Part shown: one piece after another, positions 12,499 to 21,965 of the stretch
Layout: every line of letters begins with the position of its first letter
How positions within the stretch are numbered: the stretch's first letter is position 1
Source: Moraxellaceae bacterium
GTDB taxonomy: Bacteria; Pseudomonadota; Gammaproteobacteria; Pseudomonadales; Moraxellaceae
NCBI GenBank assembly: GCA_030646295.1
Contig: JAUSND010000027.1
Coordinates: forward strand, 106,402 to 170,401
Direction: 5' to 3'
DNA: 64,000 nt
Notes under the pieces: generated by a model
Databases searched by the model: none
Seen by the model: only the letters and a program-made list of their open reading frames with translations
What the model was told of the DNA's origin: nothing
Translations under genes and position numbers: made by a program

Positions 12499-14064
12499 AT
12501 GGCAGAAATGATTGCCACAACGCATGGTCTTGCCGTGACGCAGGCAAAGGATGTTTCGCAGGCCAGTATCGAACTGGTGGCGGATGTCGTGGTGGTGGGT
12601 TCGGGAGCCGGTGGTGCCGTGGCTGCCTATGAGCTGGCACGTGCCGGGAAATCAGTGATCGTTCTGGAGTCCGGGCCCTATGTCCCGTCAGCGGAGTTCA
12701 CGGAGGATTTTGCCAGGGCCATGAACCAGTTGTATCAGGACAAGGGTACACAGGCCAACAGTGATGGCGATTTGCTGGTGCTGCAAGGTCGGTGTGTGGG
12801 TGGCTCTACCGTGGTTAACGGGTGTGTTTCATTCCGTACGCCGGACTACATTCTGGAAGACTGGCAGAAGCAGTATGGCCTCGCCAATCTCACACCAGAG
12901 GCACTGGAGCCTTATTTCAGCAAGGTTGAAGCCAACCTGGGCATTCACTCCAACGAAGAACATGAGATCAACCGGAACTCCAGTGTGATTCGTGAGGGCT
13001 GCAAGAAGCTCGGTATTTCCTGGAAGCCGTTCAAGCGGAATATTCGCGAGTGTGCACTGACAGGACATTGCCTTTCCGGATGTGCCAGTGATCGCAAGCA
13101 GTCAATGCTGGTGACCTATCTGCCCTGGGCGGTATCGCATGGGGCAAGGATTTATTCCGATACGCATGTCACCCGTGTCCTGGCAGAAAATGGTCGGGTG
13201 AGTGGTGTGATGGCAGAGATCATTGATCCGGCTACCGGCCAGAAAAAATCGGAGCTTCGGGTAAAGGCCCGCGTTGTGGTGACTGCGGCGGGGGCTGTTC
13301 AAACGCCATTGTTGTTACAGCGATCGCAGCTGGCAAACTCCTCCGGACAGGTCGGGAAGAATTTTGCCTGTCACCCGTCATTGATGGTGGTTGCCGAATA
13401 TCCTGATGATGTTCATGCTTGGCGTGGTGCATTGCTCGGTGTCTATGTCGATGAGTGGGCGCATCCCTCGAAGGGTGGATTCATTCTTGAGGCCGGTGGC
13501 GCAGGCCCGGTGGAGTTGTCGGCGGTAACGCAGCCCGGTATTGGCAAGCCATTCATGGATTACATGACCGACCTGAAAAAACTGGCGGGCCTGGTAACGC
13601 TGATTCACGATCATAACGTCGGTGAAATTACGCTGGATAACGAGAACAAGAAGATTAGCTACCAGATTTCCAGTGCTGATTTTCCCGCAATGAAAGCATC
13701 AATCAAGGCAGCCGCAAGGGTTCATTTTGCGGGTGGTGCAAAAAAGGTTTATGTACCGACGGTGCAGCATCGCGTGATTGAATCGGTTGAGGATATTGAC
13801 GCAGTGGTGGATGCAATCGAGCATGAATTGCAGACGTTCAGAATGGTGTCCTACCATCCTCAGGGCACCTGCCGCATGGGGGCTGATGCGAGCAAGTCCG
13901 TGGTGAATCCCTATGGCGAGACGCATGACGTGAAGGGGCTGTTCATCACGGATGCCAGCCTGTTTCCGACCTCGATCATCGTTAATCCGCAGGTCACCGT
14001 GTACACGCTGTCGAGTTATATTTCGGACCAGATTGTGAAGAATCAGGAAAAGTACTTTGCCTGA
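12499..14064 (+). CDS. GMC-family FAD-dependent oxidoreductase
   Basis: A 521-residue flavoenzyme. It has an N-terminal dinucleotide motif VVGSGAGGAVAAYELA (residues about 33-48), the GMC signature around GRCVGGSTVVNG, and the active-site region HPQGTCRMG with the C-terminal ITDASLFPTS...NPQ. It oxidises an alcohol, sugar or sterol-type substrate; which one cannot be told. No signal peptide is present, so co-export with the preceding Tat protein is inferred. A 7-bp inverted repeat (CATGACC/GGTCATG, 12,450-12,471) lies between the genes. Confidence 0.88.
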   Translation: MAEMIATTHGLAVTQAKDVSQASIELVADVVVVGSGAGGAVAAYELARAGKSVIVLESGPYVPSAEFTEDFARAMNQLYQDKGTQANSDGDLLVLQGRCVGGSTVVNGCVSFRTPDYILEDWQKQYGLANLTPEALEPYFSKVEANLGIHSNEEHEINRNSSVIREGCKKLGISWKPFKRNIRECALTGHCLSGCASDRKQSMLVTYLPWAVSHGARIYSDTHVTRVLAENGRVSGVMAEIIDPATGQKKSELRVKARVVVTAAGAVQTPLLLQRSQLANSSGQVGKNFACHPSLMVVAEYPDDVHAWRGALLGVYVDEWAHPSKGGFILEAGGAGPVELSAVTQPGIGKPFMDYMTDLKKLAGLVTLIHDHNVGEITLDNENKKISYQISSADFPAMKASIKAAARVHFAGGAKKVYVPTVQHRVIESVEDIDAVVDAIEHELQTFRMVSYHPQGTCRMGADASKSVVNPYGETHDVKGLFITDASLFPTSIIVNPQVTVYTLSSYISDQIVKNQEKYFA

Positions 14065-14084
14065 CTCCGCTTTGGGAACAATAA

Positions 14085-14113
14085 AAAACCGGCATTTTTG
14101 CCGGTTTTTTATT
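14085..14113. terminator. Bidirectional terminator between GMC gene and lexA
   Basis: AAAAAACCGGC paired with GCCGGTTTTTT across a short AT loop, between two converging genes; A and T runs on both sides make it work for both strands. Confidence 0.88.
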
Positions 14114-14129
14114 GGAAAAACAGAGCGTA

Positions 14130-14735
14130 TCAGTAGCCGAAGGAGTCGCGGATAAGACCGACAAACACGCCTTCGATCACCAGGTCTTCTGGTGCAATCA
14201 GCATGGGCTGGTAGCTTGGATTGGCCGGCACCAGTTTCATGTGCGAGCCTTCGGAGTCGAGGTACTTCACTGTCACTTCATTGTCCATGCGTGCCACAAC
14301 AATCTGGCCCTTGCGCGCAATATTCGTTTTGTAGACCGCGATGAGATCGCCTTCAAGGATGCCGGCATCCTTCATGGAGTCGCCCTTTACCCGCAGCAGG
14401 TAGGTGGGGCGCTTGGCGAACAGACCCTTGGGTACGGGCAGGGCTTCGTCGTGATTCTCGATGGCTTCGATGGGCAGGCCGGCAGCGACCGAACCGATCA
14501 CCGGGATCAGGTCGGGGTCCTGCTCATCCAGTAACTGGATACCGCGTGACAGTTCCGGGTGCAGTTTGATGTGACCTTTCTGCTCCAGGGCGCGCAGGTG
14601 ATCGGCGGCGGCATTCTTGGACTTGAAGCCAAACCGCAGTGCCACTTCGGCACGGGTTGGTGCCATGCCGGTGTGCTCGATATTTTCACGAATAAAGTCG
14701 AGAATTTCTGCCTGGCGGGTGGTCAAACCTTCCAT
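14130..14735 (-). CDS. lexA: LexA SOS repressor
   Basis: A 201-residue repressor when started at the ATG at 14,735, which has GAGGAGCAAGGC in front; in-frame ATGs up to 14,780 give a longer, less likely form. It has an N-terminal winged helix (start MEGLTTRQAEILDFI), cleavage site Ala85-Gly86 in SVAAG, catalytic Ser120 (KGDSM) and Lys157 (VTVKYL). RecA-stimulated self-cleavage switches on SOS genes. A perfect LexA box lies upstream, indicating autoregulation. No sulA is adjacent. Confidence 0.96.
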   Translation of the reverse strand: MEGLTTRQAEILDFIRENIEHTGMAPTRAEVALRFGFKSKNAAADHLRALEQKGHIKLHPELSRGIQLLDEQDPDLIPVIGSVAAGLPIEAIENHDEALPVPKGLFAKRPTYLLRVKGDSMKDAGILEGDLIAVYKTNIARKGQIVVARMDNEVTVKYLDSEGSHMKLVPANPSYQPMLIAPEDLVIEGVFVGLIRDSFGY

Positions 14736-14790
14736 TGCCTTGCTCCTCATGCCGGGGATACCGGAGTAATGATCAGACACTAGCAGGATA

Positions 14791-14806
14791 CTGTTCTTTT
14801 GAACAG
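14791..14806. promoter_or_regulatory. LexA box upstream of lexA
   Basis: CTGTTCTTTTGAACAG fits the gammaproteobacterial LexA operator CTGT-N8-ACAG exactly. It lies 56 bases upstream of the chosen lexA start and between lexA and the divergent MOSC gene, so it may also affect that gene. Confidence 0.88.
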
Positions 14807-14887
14807 CCCTGTCTTTTTCGGCAGTATGGTATTGCTGTGGGGGCTGACGAGTGGCGCTAGAATGGTGTTTTTCACGGGAAGACAGGT

Positions 14888-15691
14888 ATGCACATCGGGG
14901 CGCTGGCCATTTATCCGCTCAAGTCGGGGCGGCAGGTTCCGTTGGGGCGTATGTTGCTTGACCGCTTTGGTCCTGCCGGGGACAGGCGCTGGATGCTGGT
15001 GGATGCCAGTGGTCGTTTTGTCACCCAGCGTACGCATCCCCGCCTGTGCCTGATTTCGGCCACCATTGTGGATGGCGGGCTTCTTCTGCAGGCGCCAGGG
15101 CGGTCGGACGTGCAGGTAATGCCGGTGGCGCAGCCAGACCAGATTCAGGTGACGGTCTGGGAGGATGAGGTTGCGGCGCTGGCCGTCAGTCCGGTGGCTG
15201 ATGCCTGGTGTTCCGTTTTTCTGGATATGCCGGTGCGACTGGTGTGGATGCCGGAGAGCACGCACCGTACGGTCAGTCCTGCTCATGCCGGAGCGGGGCA
15301 CTCGACCGGGTTTTCAGACGGGTTTCCGGTTCTTCTGGTTACGCAGTCATCCCTTGATCATCTCAATGCCAGGTTACCGTCTCCAGTGGACTGGCGGCGG
15401 TTCCGGCCAAATATCGTGATTGCCGGGGATGTTCCGCCGCATGCCGAGGATGGCTGGAAAAAGCTGCAGGTGGGTGAGGTTGAGCTGACGGTGGTCAAGC
15501 CCTGTTCCCGCTGTGTCATTCCGTCCATTGATCCTGATACGGCTGACAAGAACAGTCAGATTCTGACGACCCTGCGGGCCTATCGTGCCGGGCCGGATGG
15601 AAAAACATATTTCGGACAGAATGTGATTGTCACCAGGCGGCCTGATCGTGCCTGTCTGAGTCTTGGTGACCCGGTGCGGATTCTTGCGTAG
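14888..15691 (+). CDS. MOSC domain protein, YcbX/mARC-like
   Basis: A 267-residue protein with an N-terminal beta-barrel (IGALAIYPLKSGRQV) and a C-terminal MOSC domain carrying the likely molybdenum-ligand cysteine in KPCSRCVIPSID (about residues 203-214). Relatives are molybdenum-cofactor enzymes that reduce N-hydroxylated compounds. It lacks the C-terminal ferredoxin domain of some YcbX proteins, so a separate electron donor would be needed. It is divergent from lexA. Confidence 0.85.
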   Translation: MHIGALAIYPLKSGRQVPLGRMLLDRFGPAGDRRWMLVDASGRFVTQRTHPRLCLISATIVDGGLLLQAPGRSDVQVMPVAQPDQIQVTVWEDEVAALAVSPVADAWCSVFLDMPVRLVWMPESTHRTVSPAHAGAGHSTGFSDGFPVLLVTQSSLDHLNARLPSPVDWRRFRPNIVIAGDVPPHAEDGWKKLQVGEVELTVVKPCSRCVIPSIDPDTADKNSQILTTLRAYRAGPDGKTYFGQNVIVTRRPDRACLSLGDPVRILA

Positions 15692-15834
15692 AGGTCGTTT
15701 CTTGCGTGTTTGGCCGGAGTTCCGGTGAAATGTGTGACGGGTGCGTCATTCCGGAAATGCCAAGTGGTTCCGCTGGAGCTACTGGCTTGAGTCTTGCAAT
15801 TGCTTTAACTTAGACGCCGGCCCGGCTTCAGCTT

Positions 15835-15852
15835 CATGAGCACATGCTCATG
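15835..15852. repeat. 18-bp near-perfect palindrome, possible operator
   Basis: CATGAGCA-CA-TGCTCATG: 8-bp arms and a 2-nt spacer, 62 bases upstream of the next gene. A second inverted repeat, TGACCGC-GGA-GCGGTCA (15,886-15,902), lies 11 bases before that gene's ATG. Their function is unknown. Confidence 0.5.
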
Positions 15853-15913
15853 CGGACAGCCTGTGTTTTAGCCATGGATAGACCGTGACCGCGGAGCGGT
15901 CAGAGCATTGATC

Positions 15914-16624
15914 ATGACAACAAGCATTCAATATTACTTTACCTTTGATGACGGTCTTGAACTCAAGTTCAACGTTGACCTTGACCGTGTGTTTGACCCG
16001 AAACGGATTCCAGCCGATGCCCCCGAGTGGACGCAACTGGGTAACAACCAGTGCAGCAACTGTCCCCTGAGCAAGGCTGAGTACAGTCATTGCCCGGCTG
16101 CCATTGATCTGGACAAGATGGCACGGGACTTCCAGAAACTGCCGGCACATACCAAGGCCAATGTGCGTGTGGTCACGCCCGAGCGCGAGTATGTGAAGCG
16201 GGTGGGTTTGGAGGAGGGTGTGCGTGCCCTCATGGGGCTCATCATGGCAACGAGCTCCTGCCCGATCTTCGGCGAACTCAAGCCGAATGCACGCAATCAT
16301 CTGCCATTTGCCAGTCGTGAAGAGTTCATCCTGCGGTCTGCCTCGATGTACCTGATGCGCCAGTATTTCGTGATGCGCGAGGGCGGGATGCCGGACTGGG
16401 AACTCAAGGGACTGGTCCGGACCAACGAGCAACTGCAGCTGGTCAACCATGCCTTCTGGCAGCGGACCGTGGGTGCCTTCCAGAACGACTCGAACTCCAA
16501 GGCCCTGCTCAGCTTCTTCACCATGTCGTCCAGCGTCTCGGCTTCCCTCGATGCGCAGCTGGGCAAGATCAAGCCATTGTTCTTCCCTAACGGCAGTACA
16601 CAAGAGGAAGCTGCCACCTCGTGA
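15914..16624 (+). CDS. Conserved protein of unknown function (DUF6901-like)
   Basis: A 236-residue soluble protein. The N-terminus (IQYYFTFDDGLELKFNVDLD) resembles the DUF6901 group as I remember it; this is not verified. A cysteine cluster CSNCPLSKAEYSHCPA at about residues 37-52 could bind metal. No signal or membrane segment. The ATG at 15,914 is used rather than the TTG two codons earlier. It overlaps the next gene by GTGA and lies in the lexA-topA interval. Confidence 0.75.
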   Translation: MTTSIQYYFTFDDGLELKFNVDLDRVFDPKRIPADAPEWTQLGNNQCSNCPLSKAEYSHCPAAIDLDKMARDFQKLPAHTKANVRVVTPEREYVKRVGLEEGVRALMGLIMATSSCPIFGELKPNARNHLPFASREEFILRSASMYLMRQYFVMREGGMPDWELKGLVRTNEQLQLVNHAFWQRTVGAFQNDSNSKALLSFFTMSSSVSASLDAQLGKIKPLFFPNGSTQEEAATS

Positions 16625-17076
16625 CAGCCTTCCTGATTGCGCTGCTGGTGGTGGTGGCGTTTGTCTGGGGGCAGATGCTGGTGCTGCGTCCCAGCCAACG
16701 CGACCAGCGCCTGATGCTGCTCCGTGCCGAGGCCCGCAAGCTGGGCCTGCATGCCCGTTTGTTGCCGCCGCCTGACTGGTATCGGGGAGAGAAGCCACCG
16801 GGTGGTCTGCTGGCGTGCTATTCCCTGTTGACGGGGGATGAGGACAAGGGGCTGCCCTATTTTCGTGTGGACCGCCTGAGTGATGGCGACTGGATGATCC
16901 GTGCCGGTGATCCGGCCACCCTCAAGGCGCTTGCCCTGCCTGCCCAGGCGGAGCACTGGGTTTCGGTGGAGGCCAGGGCCAACACCCTGAGTGTCTGGTG
17001 GCTGGAGCGCGGAGAGCCTGCGGATCTGCCAATCCTGCGTGAAACGCTCCTGAAACTGCAGAAAATCCTCTCCTGA
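16621..17076 (+). CDS. Membrane-anchored conserved protein upstream of topA
   Basis: A 151-residue protein beginning at GTG 16,621 within the previous stop codon, so coupled to it. One N-terminal membrane helix (residues about 2-20) is followed by a basic linker and a small soluble domain ending in a leucine-rich helix. No family is recognised with confidence; the position before topA recalls uncharacterised genes in the lexA-topA interval of pseudomonads. Confidence 0.75.
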   Translation: MTAFLIALLVVVAFVWGQMLVLRPSQRDQRLMLLRAEARKLGLHARLLPPPDWYRGEKPPGGLLACYSLLTGDEDKGLPYFRVDRLSDGDWMIRAGDPATLKALALPAQAEHWVSVEARANTLSVWWLERGEPADLPILRETLLKLQKILS

Positions 17077-17197
17077 TCCTGCTCTAATTTCTGGTCAGCT
17101 GGCGAGCTTCGCTTGACCGGGATGCAATCCCCTCTTATATATGCCGCTCTCCGGTATTGCTGCCGGCCCCTAACATTCCCTACGGATAGCCGATTTC

Positions 17198-19831
17198 ATG
17201 GGCAAATCGCTCGTCATCGTCGAGTCGCCGGCCAAGGCCAAGACCATCAACAAGTACCTGGGCAAGGATTTCATCGTGAAATCCAGCGTGGGTCATGTCC
17301 GCGACCTGCCTGTCAGTGGCTCCGGCAAGCCGGTAGACCCTGCCGAGCGGGCCAAGGCTGCCGCTGCTACGCGCAAGCTCTCGCCCGAGGCCAAGGCCTT
17401 GCAGAAGGAGAGCAAGGGCAAGTCGGCTCTTGTGGCCCGCATGGGGGTAGACCCGGAGCATGACTGGACGGCGCACTACCAGATTCTTCCCGGCAAGGAG
17501 AAGGTGGTTGATGAGCTGAAGAAGCTGGCGAAGGATGCCGACACCATTTATCTGGCCACTGACTTGGACCGCGAGGGGGAGGCGATTGCCTGGCACCTGC
17601 GGGAAGTCATTGGTGGTGATGATCAGCGCTTTCGTCGAGTCGTATTCAACGAAATCACCAAGAATGCGATTACAGAGGCGTTCAAGAAGCCAGGCATTCT
17701 CAATATTGACCGCGTGAATGCACAACAGGCGCGCCGCTTTCTTGACCGTGTGGTTGGCTACATGGTGTCGCCGCTGCTCTGGGAAAAAATTGCACGAGGC
17801 CTGTCGGCCGGTCGCGTGCAATCGGTAGCCGTGCGGTTGGTGGTGGAGCGCGAGCGCGAGATACGTGCGTTTATTCCGGAAGAGTTCTGGGAAATTCATG
17901 CCGACACGCAAACTGCCAAGAAGGCGGCGTTGCGACTTGAAGTGACCCGGCATAAAGACAGTGCCTTCCGCCCGAAGAACAAGGCGGAGGCTGATGCAGC
18001 ACTGAAGTCACTGCAGGGCGCCAGCTATGTTGTTGCCAAGCGCGATGACAAGCCGACCCGGACACGCCCGAATGCCCCGTTCATTACATCCACACTGCAA
18101 CAGGCCGCCAGTACCCGTCTTGGTTTTTCCGTAAAGAAAACCATGACACTGGCACAGCGCCTGTATGAAGCCGGCCACATCACCTACATGCGTACGGACT
18201 CGACCAATCTGAGTCAGGATGCGGTCGCTGCAGCGCGCGGTTTTATCGAGGACCAGTACGGCAAGAAATACCTGCCGGAAAATCCGAACGTCTATTCCAG
18301 CAAGGAAGGTGCACAGGAAGCCCACGAAGCCATTCGTCCTTCTGATGTGACAGCCATGCCGGGCAGCCTGGCGGCGCTGGAACGTGATGCCGAGCGTTTG
18401 TATGAACTGATCTGGCGTCAGTTTGTTGCATGCCAGATGCCCGATGCCGAATATCTCTCCACCAGCATGAGCGTGTCAGCAGCGGATTTCGAGCTGCGTA
18501 CGCGCGGCCGCATTCTGAAGTTTGACGGTTTTACCAAGGTCATGGTGCCGGCACAGAAAGACAAGGAGGATCTGGTGCTGCCGGATGTGGCCGTCGGCGA
18601 GGCCCTGTCACTGGTGAAGCTGGACCCGAGCCAGCATTTCACCAAGCCGCCGGCACGTTTCAGTGAAGCCACGCTGGTGCGTGAACTGGAAAAGCGCGGT
18701 ATCGGTCGTCCCTCCACGTATGCCGCCATCATTTCCACGGTGCAGGAGCGTGGTTATGTGAAGCTGGAAAATCGCCGGCTGTATGCCGAGAAGATGGGCG
18801 ATATTGTTACGGATCGCCTGACCGAGAACTTCGATAACCTGATGGACTATGCCTTTACTGCCGAGCTGGAACAGGAGCTCGACAAGGTGGCCGAGGGCCA
18901 GCTCGACTGGAAGAAGGTTCTCAACGATTTCTACAAGGACTTCAAGAAGAAGCTTGAGCATGCCGGGCAGGATGACGGCATGCGTCGCAATCAGCCGGTG
19001 ACCACTGACATTCCCTGCCTGCTGTGCGGTCGTCCGATGCAGATTCGTACCGCCAGTACAGGTGTGTTCCTGGGTTGCTCCGGGTATGGATTGCCACCCA
19101 AGGAACGCTGCAAGGGTACGGTCAATCTGGTACCGGGTGGCGAAGTGGTTGCGCTGGACGAGAATGATGACGAAAGCGAATCCCGGCAGTTGCTGGCGCG
19201 GCATCGCTGCCCGAAGTGCAGCACGGCCATGGACAGCTATCTGATCGACGAAGGCCGCAAGCTGCATGTGTGCGGTAATAATCCTGATTGCGACGGCTTC
19301 GAGATCGAGCAGGGCAGTTACCGGATCAAGGGCTATGAAGGTCCGCTGATCGAATGTGACAAGTGCGGTTCCGACATGCAGCTGAAGACCGGGCGCTTCG
19401 GTAAATATTTCGGCTGCACGAACTCGACTTGCGGCAATACACGCAAGCTGTTGCGCAGTGGTGAGGCGGCTCCGCCAAAGGCTGACCCGATTCCCATGCC
19501 ACACCTCAAGTGTGAGAAGTCGGATGATTTCTTCCTGTTGCGTGATGGTGCGGCCGGCCTGTTCCTGGCGGCCAGCCAGTTTCCCAAGCATCGCGAGACC
19601 CGTGCGCCGATGATTGAGGAGCTGCAAAGTGTTGCCGACAAGCTGGATGAAAAGCACCGCTACCTGCTGAAGGCACCGGCACAGGATCCGGAGGGCAACA
19701 AGAGTGTGTTGCGTTTCAGTCGCAAGACGAAGGAGCAGTATGTCGTCACCGAAAAGGACGGCAAGCCGACCGGCTGGCAGGCTTTCTACAGTGATGGCAA
19801 ATGGACAGTGAGTCCTGCCAAGGGCAAGTAA
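17198..19831 (+). CDS. topA: DNA topoisomerase I TopA
   Basis: An 877-residue type IA topoisomerase. The TOPRIM domain starts with [11 protein letters not shown] and includes [14 protein letters not shown]; the catalytic Tyr330 lies in ITYMRTDST. The C-terminus holds three zinc-ribbon-like modules with CLLC...C...C, CPKC...C...C and CDKC...C...C from about residue 606 onward. It relaxes negative supercoils. It stands alone after a gap of about 120 bases. Confidence 0.97.
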   Translation: MGKSLVIVESPAKAKTINKYLGKDFIVKSSVGHVRDLPVSGSGKPVDPAERAKAAAATRKLSPEAKALQKESKGKSALVARMGVDPEHDWTAHYQILPGKEKVVDELKKLAKDADTIYLATDLDREGEAIAWHLREVIGGDDQRFRRVVFNEITKNAITEAFKKPGILNIDRVNAQQARRFLDRVVGYMVSPLLWEKIARGLSAGRVQSVAVRLVVEREREIRAFIPEEFWEIHADTQTAKKAALRLEVTRHKDSAFRPKNKAEADAALKSLQGASYVVAKRDDKPTRTRPNAPFITSTLQQAASTRLGFSVKKTMTLAQRLYEAGHITYMRTDSTNLSQDAVAAARGFIEDQYGKKYLPENPNVYSSKEGAQEAHEAIRPSDVTAMPGSLAALERDAERLYELIWRQFVACQMPDAEYLSTSMSVSAADFELRTRGRILKFDGFTKVMVPAQKDKEDLVLPDVAVGEALSLVKLDPSQHFTKPPARFSEATLVRELEKRGIGRPSTYAAIISTVQERGYVKLENRRLYAEKMGDIVTDRLTENFDNLMDYAFTAELEQELDKVAEGQLDWKKVLNDFYKDFKKKLEHAGQDDGMRRNQPVTTDIPCLLCGRPMQIRTASTGVFLGCSGYGLPPKERCKGTVNLVPGGEVVALDENDDESESRQLLARHRCPKCSTAMDSYLIDEGRKLHVCGNNPDCDGFEIEQGSYRIKGYEGPLIECDKCGSDMQLKTGRFGKYFGCTNSTCGNTRKLLRSGEAAPPKADPIPMPHLKCEKSDDFFLLRDGAAGLFLAASQFPKHRETRAPMIEELQSVADKLDEKHRYLLKAPAQDPEGNKSVLRFSRKTKEQYVVTEKDGKPTGWQAFYSDGKWTVSPAKGK

Positions 19832-19948
19832 CCTGATGTCCCTGGGTGAGTTGCAGGGGTAACTGCAAGCCTGTGCATAGCGCTGGCAGGCTTGAATCAT
19901 TCGTGAACGCCGCCGTCAAATGGTGGCGTGGTATTTTCTGGAATATCG

Positions 19949-20203
19949 ATGTCTGCTGCTGCTTTTCTTGAAATTGTGGAAACCGATGACGGTGATGTGA
20001 TCCTGCGCCGGGCAGATTCGACTCCCGGGCATTCCGAGCCGCTGGTGGCGATCCGGTTTTCACCCGAGGCCCGGGCGATGCTTGGCGATCACCTTGGTGA
20101 CATTGCCAGAAGCATGATTGGTGCGGGCGTACAGATGGCGGGCCAGTTGCAGGCAGGCAATGCCGGGCTGCAGGACGACGACACGCCTCATCTTTTGCAC
20201 TGA
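19949..20203 (+). CDS. Small conserved protein downstream of topA
   Basis: An 84-residue acidic protein (ATG at 19,949; the in-frame start at 19,928 is less likely). It contains VETDDGDVILRRAD and an ARSMIGAGVQMAGQL helix. No signal peptide and no recognised domain. The same-strand position behind topA is the only context. Confidence 0.65.
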   Translation: MSAAAFLEIVETDDGDVILRRADSTPGHSEPLVAIRFSPEARAMLGDHLGDIARSMIGAGVQMAGQLQAGNAGLQDDDTPHLLH

Positions 20204-20279
20204 TCACTACGGCTTTTCCCGCAGTTCGCAGAGCGGGCCTGCCACTGCTAGACTCCGGTAAAAGACACCGGAGTCACGC

Positions 20280-20936
20280 ATGTTTGACAGGAAAATGCCG
20301 GAAGCCTGGCGTGTGCTGCGCATTCAGTCCGAACTGGTTGACGGAATCGAGCATCTCACCAAGATCGCCCATGCGGCGATTGTCTTTGGCAGTGCCCGTC
20401 TGGGCCCTGAATCTCCCTATTACCATCAGGCGGAGGAGCTGGGGCGTCTGCTCTCCAGTGCCGGTTTGCCTGTCATCAGTGGTGGTGGTCCGGGGATCAT
20501 GGAGGGGGTCAACAAGGGCGCCATCGGCAACGGTGCCTTGTCGATCGGCCTCAACATCAATCTTCCGCGTGAGCAGGAAGCCAATCCCTATCAGGACATC
20601 AGCCTGTATTTTCGCTACTTCTTTGTGCGCAAGTTCATGTTCATGAAGCATGCCGTGGCGTTTGCCATCTTTCCGGGTGGTTATGGCACGCTGGACGAGC
20701 TGTTCGAGGCGCTGACCCTTATCCAGACGGAAAAAACCGAGCCGTTCCCTGTGGTGCTGATCGGGCGTACGTACTGGCAGGGTATGGTCGACTGGCTAAA
20801 AAATACGATGCTGGTGGAGGGCTGCATTTCCACTGATGACCTTGCGCTGTTCTCGGTCGTTGATTCGGTGGATGAGGCGGCGCATATCATCATTGCCCAT
20901 TACCGCAAGCATTATGCGGCGGACAAGGACGGTTGA
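20280..20936 (+). CDS. LOG family protein (TIGR00730-type)
   Basis: A 218-residue Rossmann-fold protein with the LOG family motif PGGYGTLDE (about residues 132-140) and SGGGPGIMEGVNKGA (about 64-78). Members are nucleotide 5'-monophosphate phosphoribohydrolases, often misnamed lysine decarboxylases. The stop codon overlaps the next start (TGATG), so the two genes are translationally coupled. Confidence 0.9.
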   Translation: MFDRKMPEAWRVLRIQSELVDGIEHLTKIAHAAIVFGSARLGPESPYYHQAEELGRLLSSAGLPVISGGGPGIMEGVNKGAIGNGALSIGLNINLPREQEANPYQDISLYFRYFFVRKFMFMKHAVAFAIFPGGYGTLDELFEALTLIQTEKTEPFPVVLIGRTYWQGMVDWLKNTMLVEGCISTDDLALFSVVDSVDEAAHIIIAHYRKHYAADKDG

Positions 20937-21412
20937 TGAATCATCTGCATGTTTCGATTGCCGACCAGATGCTGACCTTGCTGTGTGACGACCAGCCGGT
21001 TGCGCATTACCTGGTATCGACCGCCCTGAAAGGGCCGGGTGAGTGCAGTGGCAGTGAGCAGACGCCCAGGGGGCGGCACATCGTCCGTGCAAAAATAGGT
21101 GGCGGAATGCCTGTTGGTGCAGTGTTCCGTGGTCGGCGTCCTACCGGTGAAGTATGGACGCCGGAGCTGCATGTCCTGCATGGTGGTCGTGACTGGATCC
21201 TGAGCCGTATCCTCTGGTTGTCCGGCACCGAGCCTGGGTATAACCGTCTGGGAAACTGCGACACCATGCGCCGCTATATCTATATCCATGGCACGCCGGA
21301 TACGGAGCCCATGGGGGTGCCTTTGTCGCATGGCTGCATCCGCATGCGTAATGCCGACATCATTGACCTGTTTGACCGTGTACCGGTGTATACCCCGGTG
21401 CAGATTGACTAG
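20936..21412 (+). CDS. L,D-transpeptidase (YkuD domain)
   Basis: A 158-residue YkuD-domain protein with the catalytic motif HGTPDTEP...SHGCIRM (Cys near residue 130). This domain cross-links or edits peptidoglycan in the periplasm, yet no signal peptide or membrane helix is visible from the ATG at 20,936 (TTG at 20,933 is the only earlier start). Either export is unconventional or the protein acts on cytoplasmic muropeptides. It overlaps the LOG gene. Confidence 0.88.
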   Translation: MNHLHVSIADQMLTLLCDDQPVAHYLVSTALKGPGECSGSEQTPRGRHIVRAKIGGGMPVGAVFRGRRPTGEVWTPELHVLHGGRDWILSRILWLSGTEPGYNRLGNCDTMRRYIYIHGTPDTEPMGVPLSHGCIRMRNADIIDLFDRVPVYTPVQID

Positions 21413-21570
21413 AGGGGTTTTCAGGCAGGCACCGGTTCCCCTGGAGGCTTTTGCAGTGCCGGCAGGTGTGACGGCTGACACCCGGCAGGCTTTCGGGGGA
21501 TGTGGGCTGGCATGAACTGCCTGAAAAATAAGCAATTGAAAACTATATGAAAAAAAACTGTATTTATCCT

Positions 21571-21598
21571 TTGACAGTGAATCGCAAACCCCTATAAT
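21571..21598 (+). promoter_or_regulatory. Strong sigma70 promoter of the tRNA operon
   Basis: Perfect TTGACA (21,571) and TATAAT (21,593) with a 16-base spacer, an AT-rich upstream stretch, and a GC-rich discriminator (GCGCCCC) typical of stringently controlled stable-RNA promoters. Transcription should start about 15 bases before tRNA-Val. Confidence 0.9.
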
Positions 21599-21620
21599 GC
21601 GCCCCACGTTGAATGGCTGA

Positions 21621-21696
21621 GGGTGCTTAGCTCAGCTGGGAGAGCAGCTCCCTTACAAGGAGCGGGTCGGCGGTTCGATCCCGTCAGCACCCACCA
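21621..21696 (+). tRNA. tRNA-Val (anticodon TAC)
   Basis: A 76-base cloverleaf: acceptor GGGTGCT pairs with AGCACCC, the anticodon loop reads CTTACAA (TAC, valine), the T loop is GGTTCGATCC, and CCA is encoded. Confidence 0.97.
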
Positions 21697-21711
21697 CAAC
21701 GTATAGACCAA

Positions 21712-21788
21712 GCAGCGGTAGTTCAGTCGGTTAGAATACCGGCCTGTCACGCCGGGGGTCGCGGGTTCGAGTCCCGTCCGCTGCGCCA
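21712..21788 (+). tRNA. tRNA-Asp (anticodon GTC)
   Basis: A 77-base cloverleaf with acceptor GCAGCGG/CCGCTGC, anticodon GTC in CTGTCAC, T loop GGTTCGAGTCC and encoded CCA. It is 15 bases behind tRNA-Val and clearly co-transcribed with it. Confidence 0.97.
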
Positions 21789-21796
21789 TACAAAAC

Positions 21797-21833
21797 AAAC
21801 GCGCTGTCCGAAAGGGCAGCGCGTTTTGTTTTT
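21797..21833 (+). terminator. Terminator of the tRNA operon
   Basis: A GC-rich stem (AAACGCGCTG with CAGCGCGTTT) and a T run directly after tRNA-Asp. Confidence 0.85.
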
Positions 21834-21965
21834 TCAGGCTTTAATTTTCAGGTATGAGCTTCTGGCAGCGAGGTATGACTTGTCGACTGGTCGGTTTTCC
21901 GGTCAACTTGAGCGACTTGTTCTGCCCGTGTCTAAGTGCCTTGAAGAGCACAAGGAAGAAGGTTG

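Noticed and set aside
21592..21798. Open frame on the minus strand across the two tRNA genes
   Set aside because: It is the antisense of tRNA-Val and tRNA-Asp, a common false gene (the RTGLEPATPG-type spurious protein).
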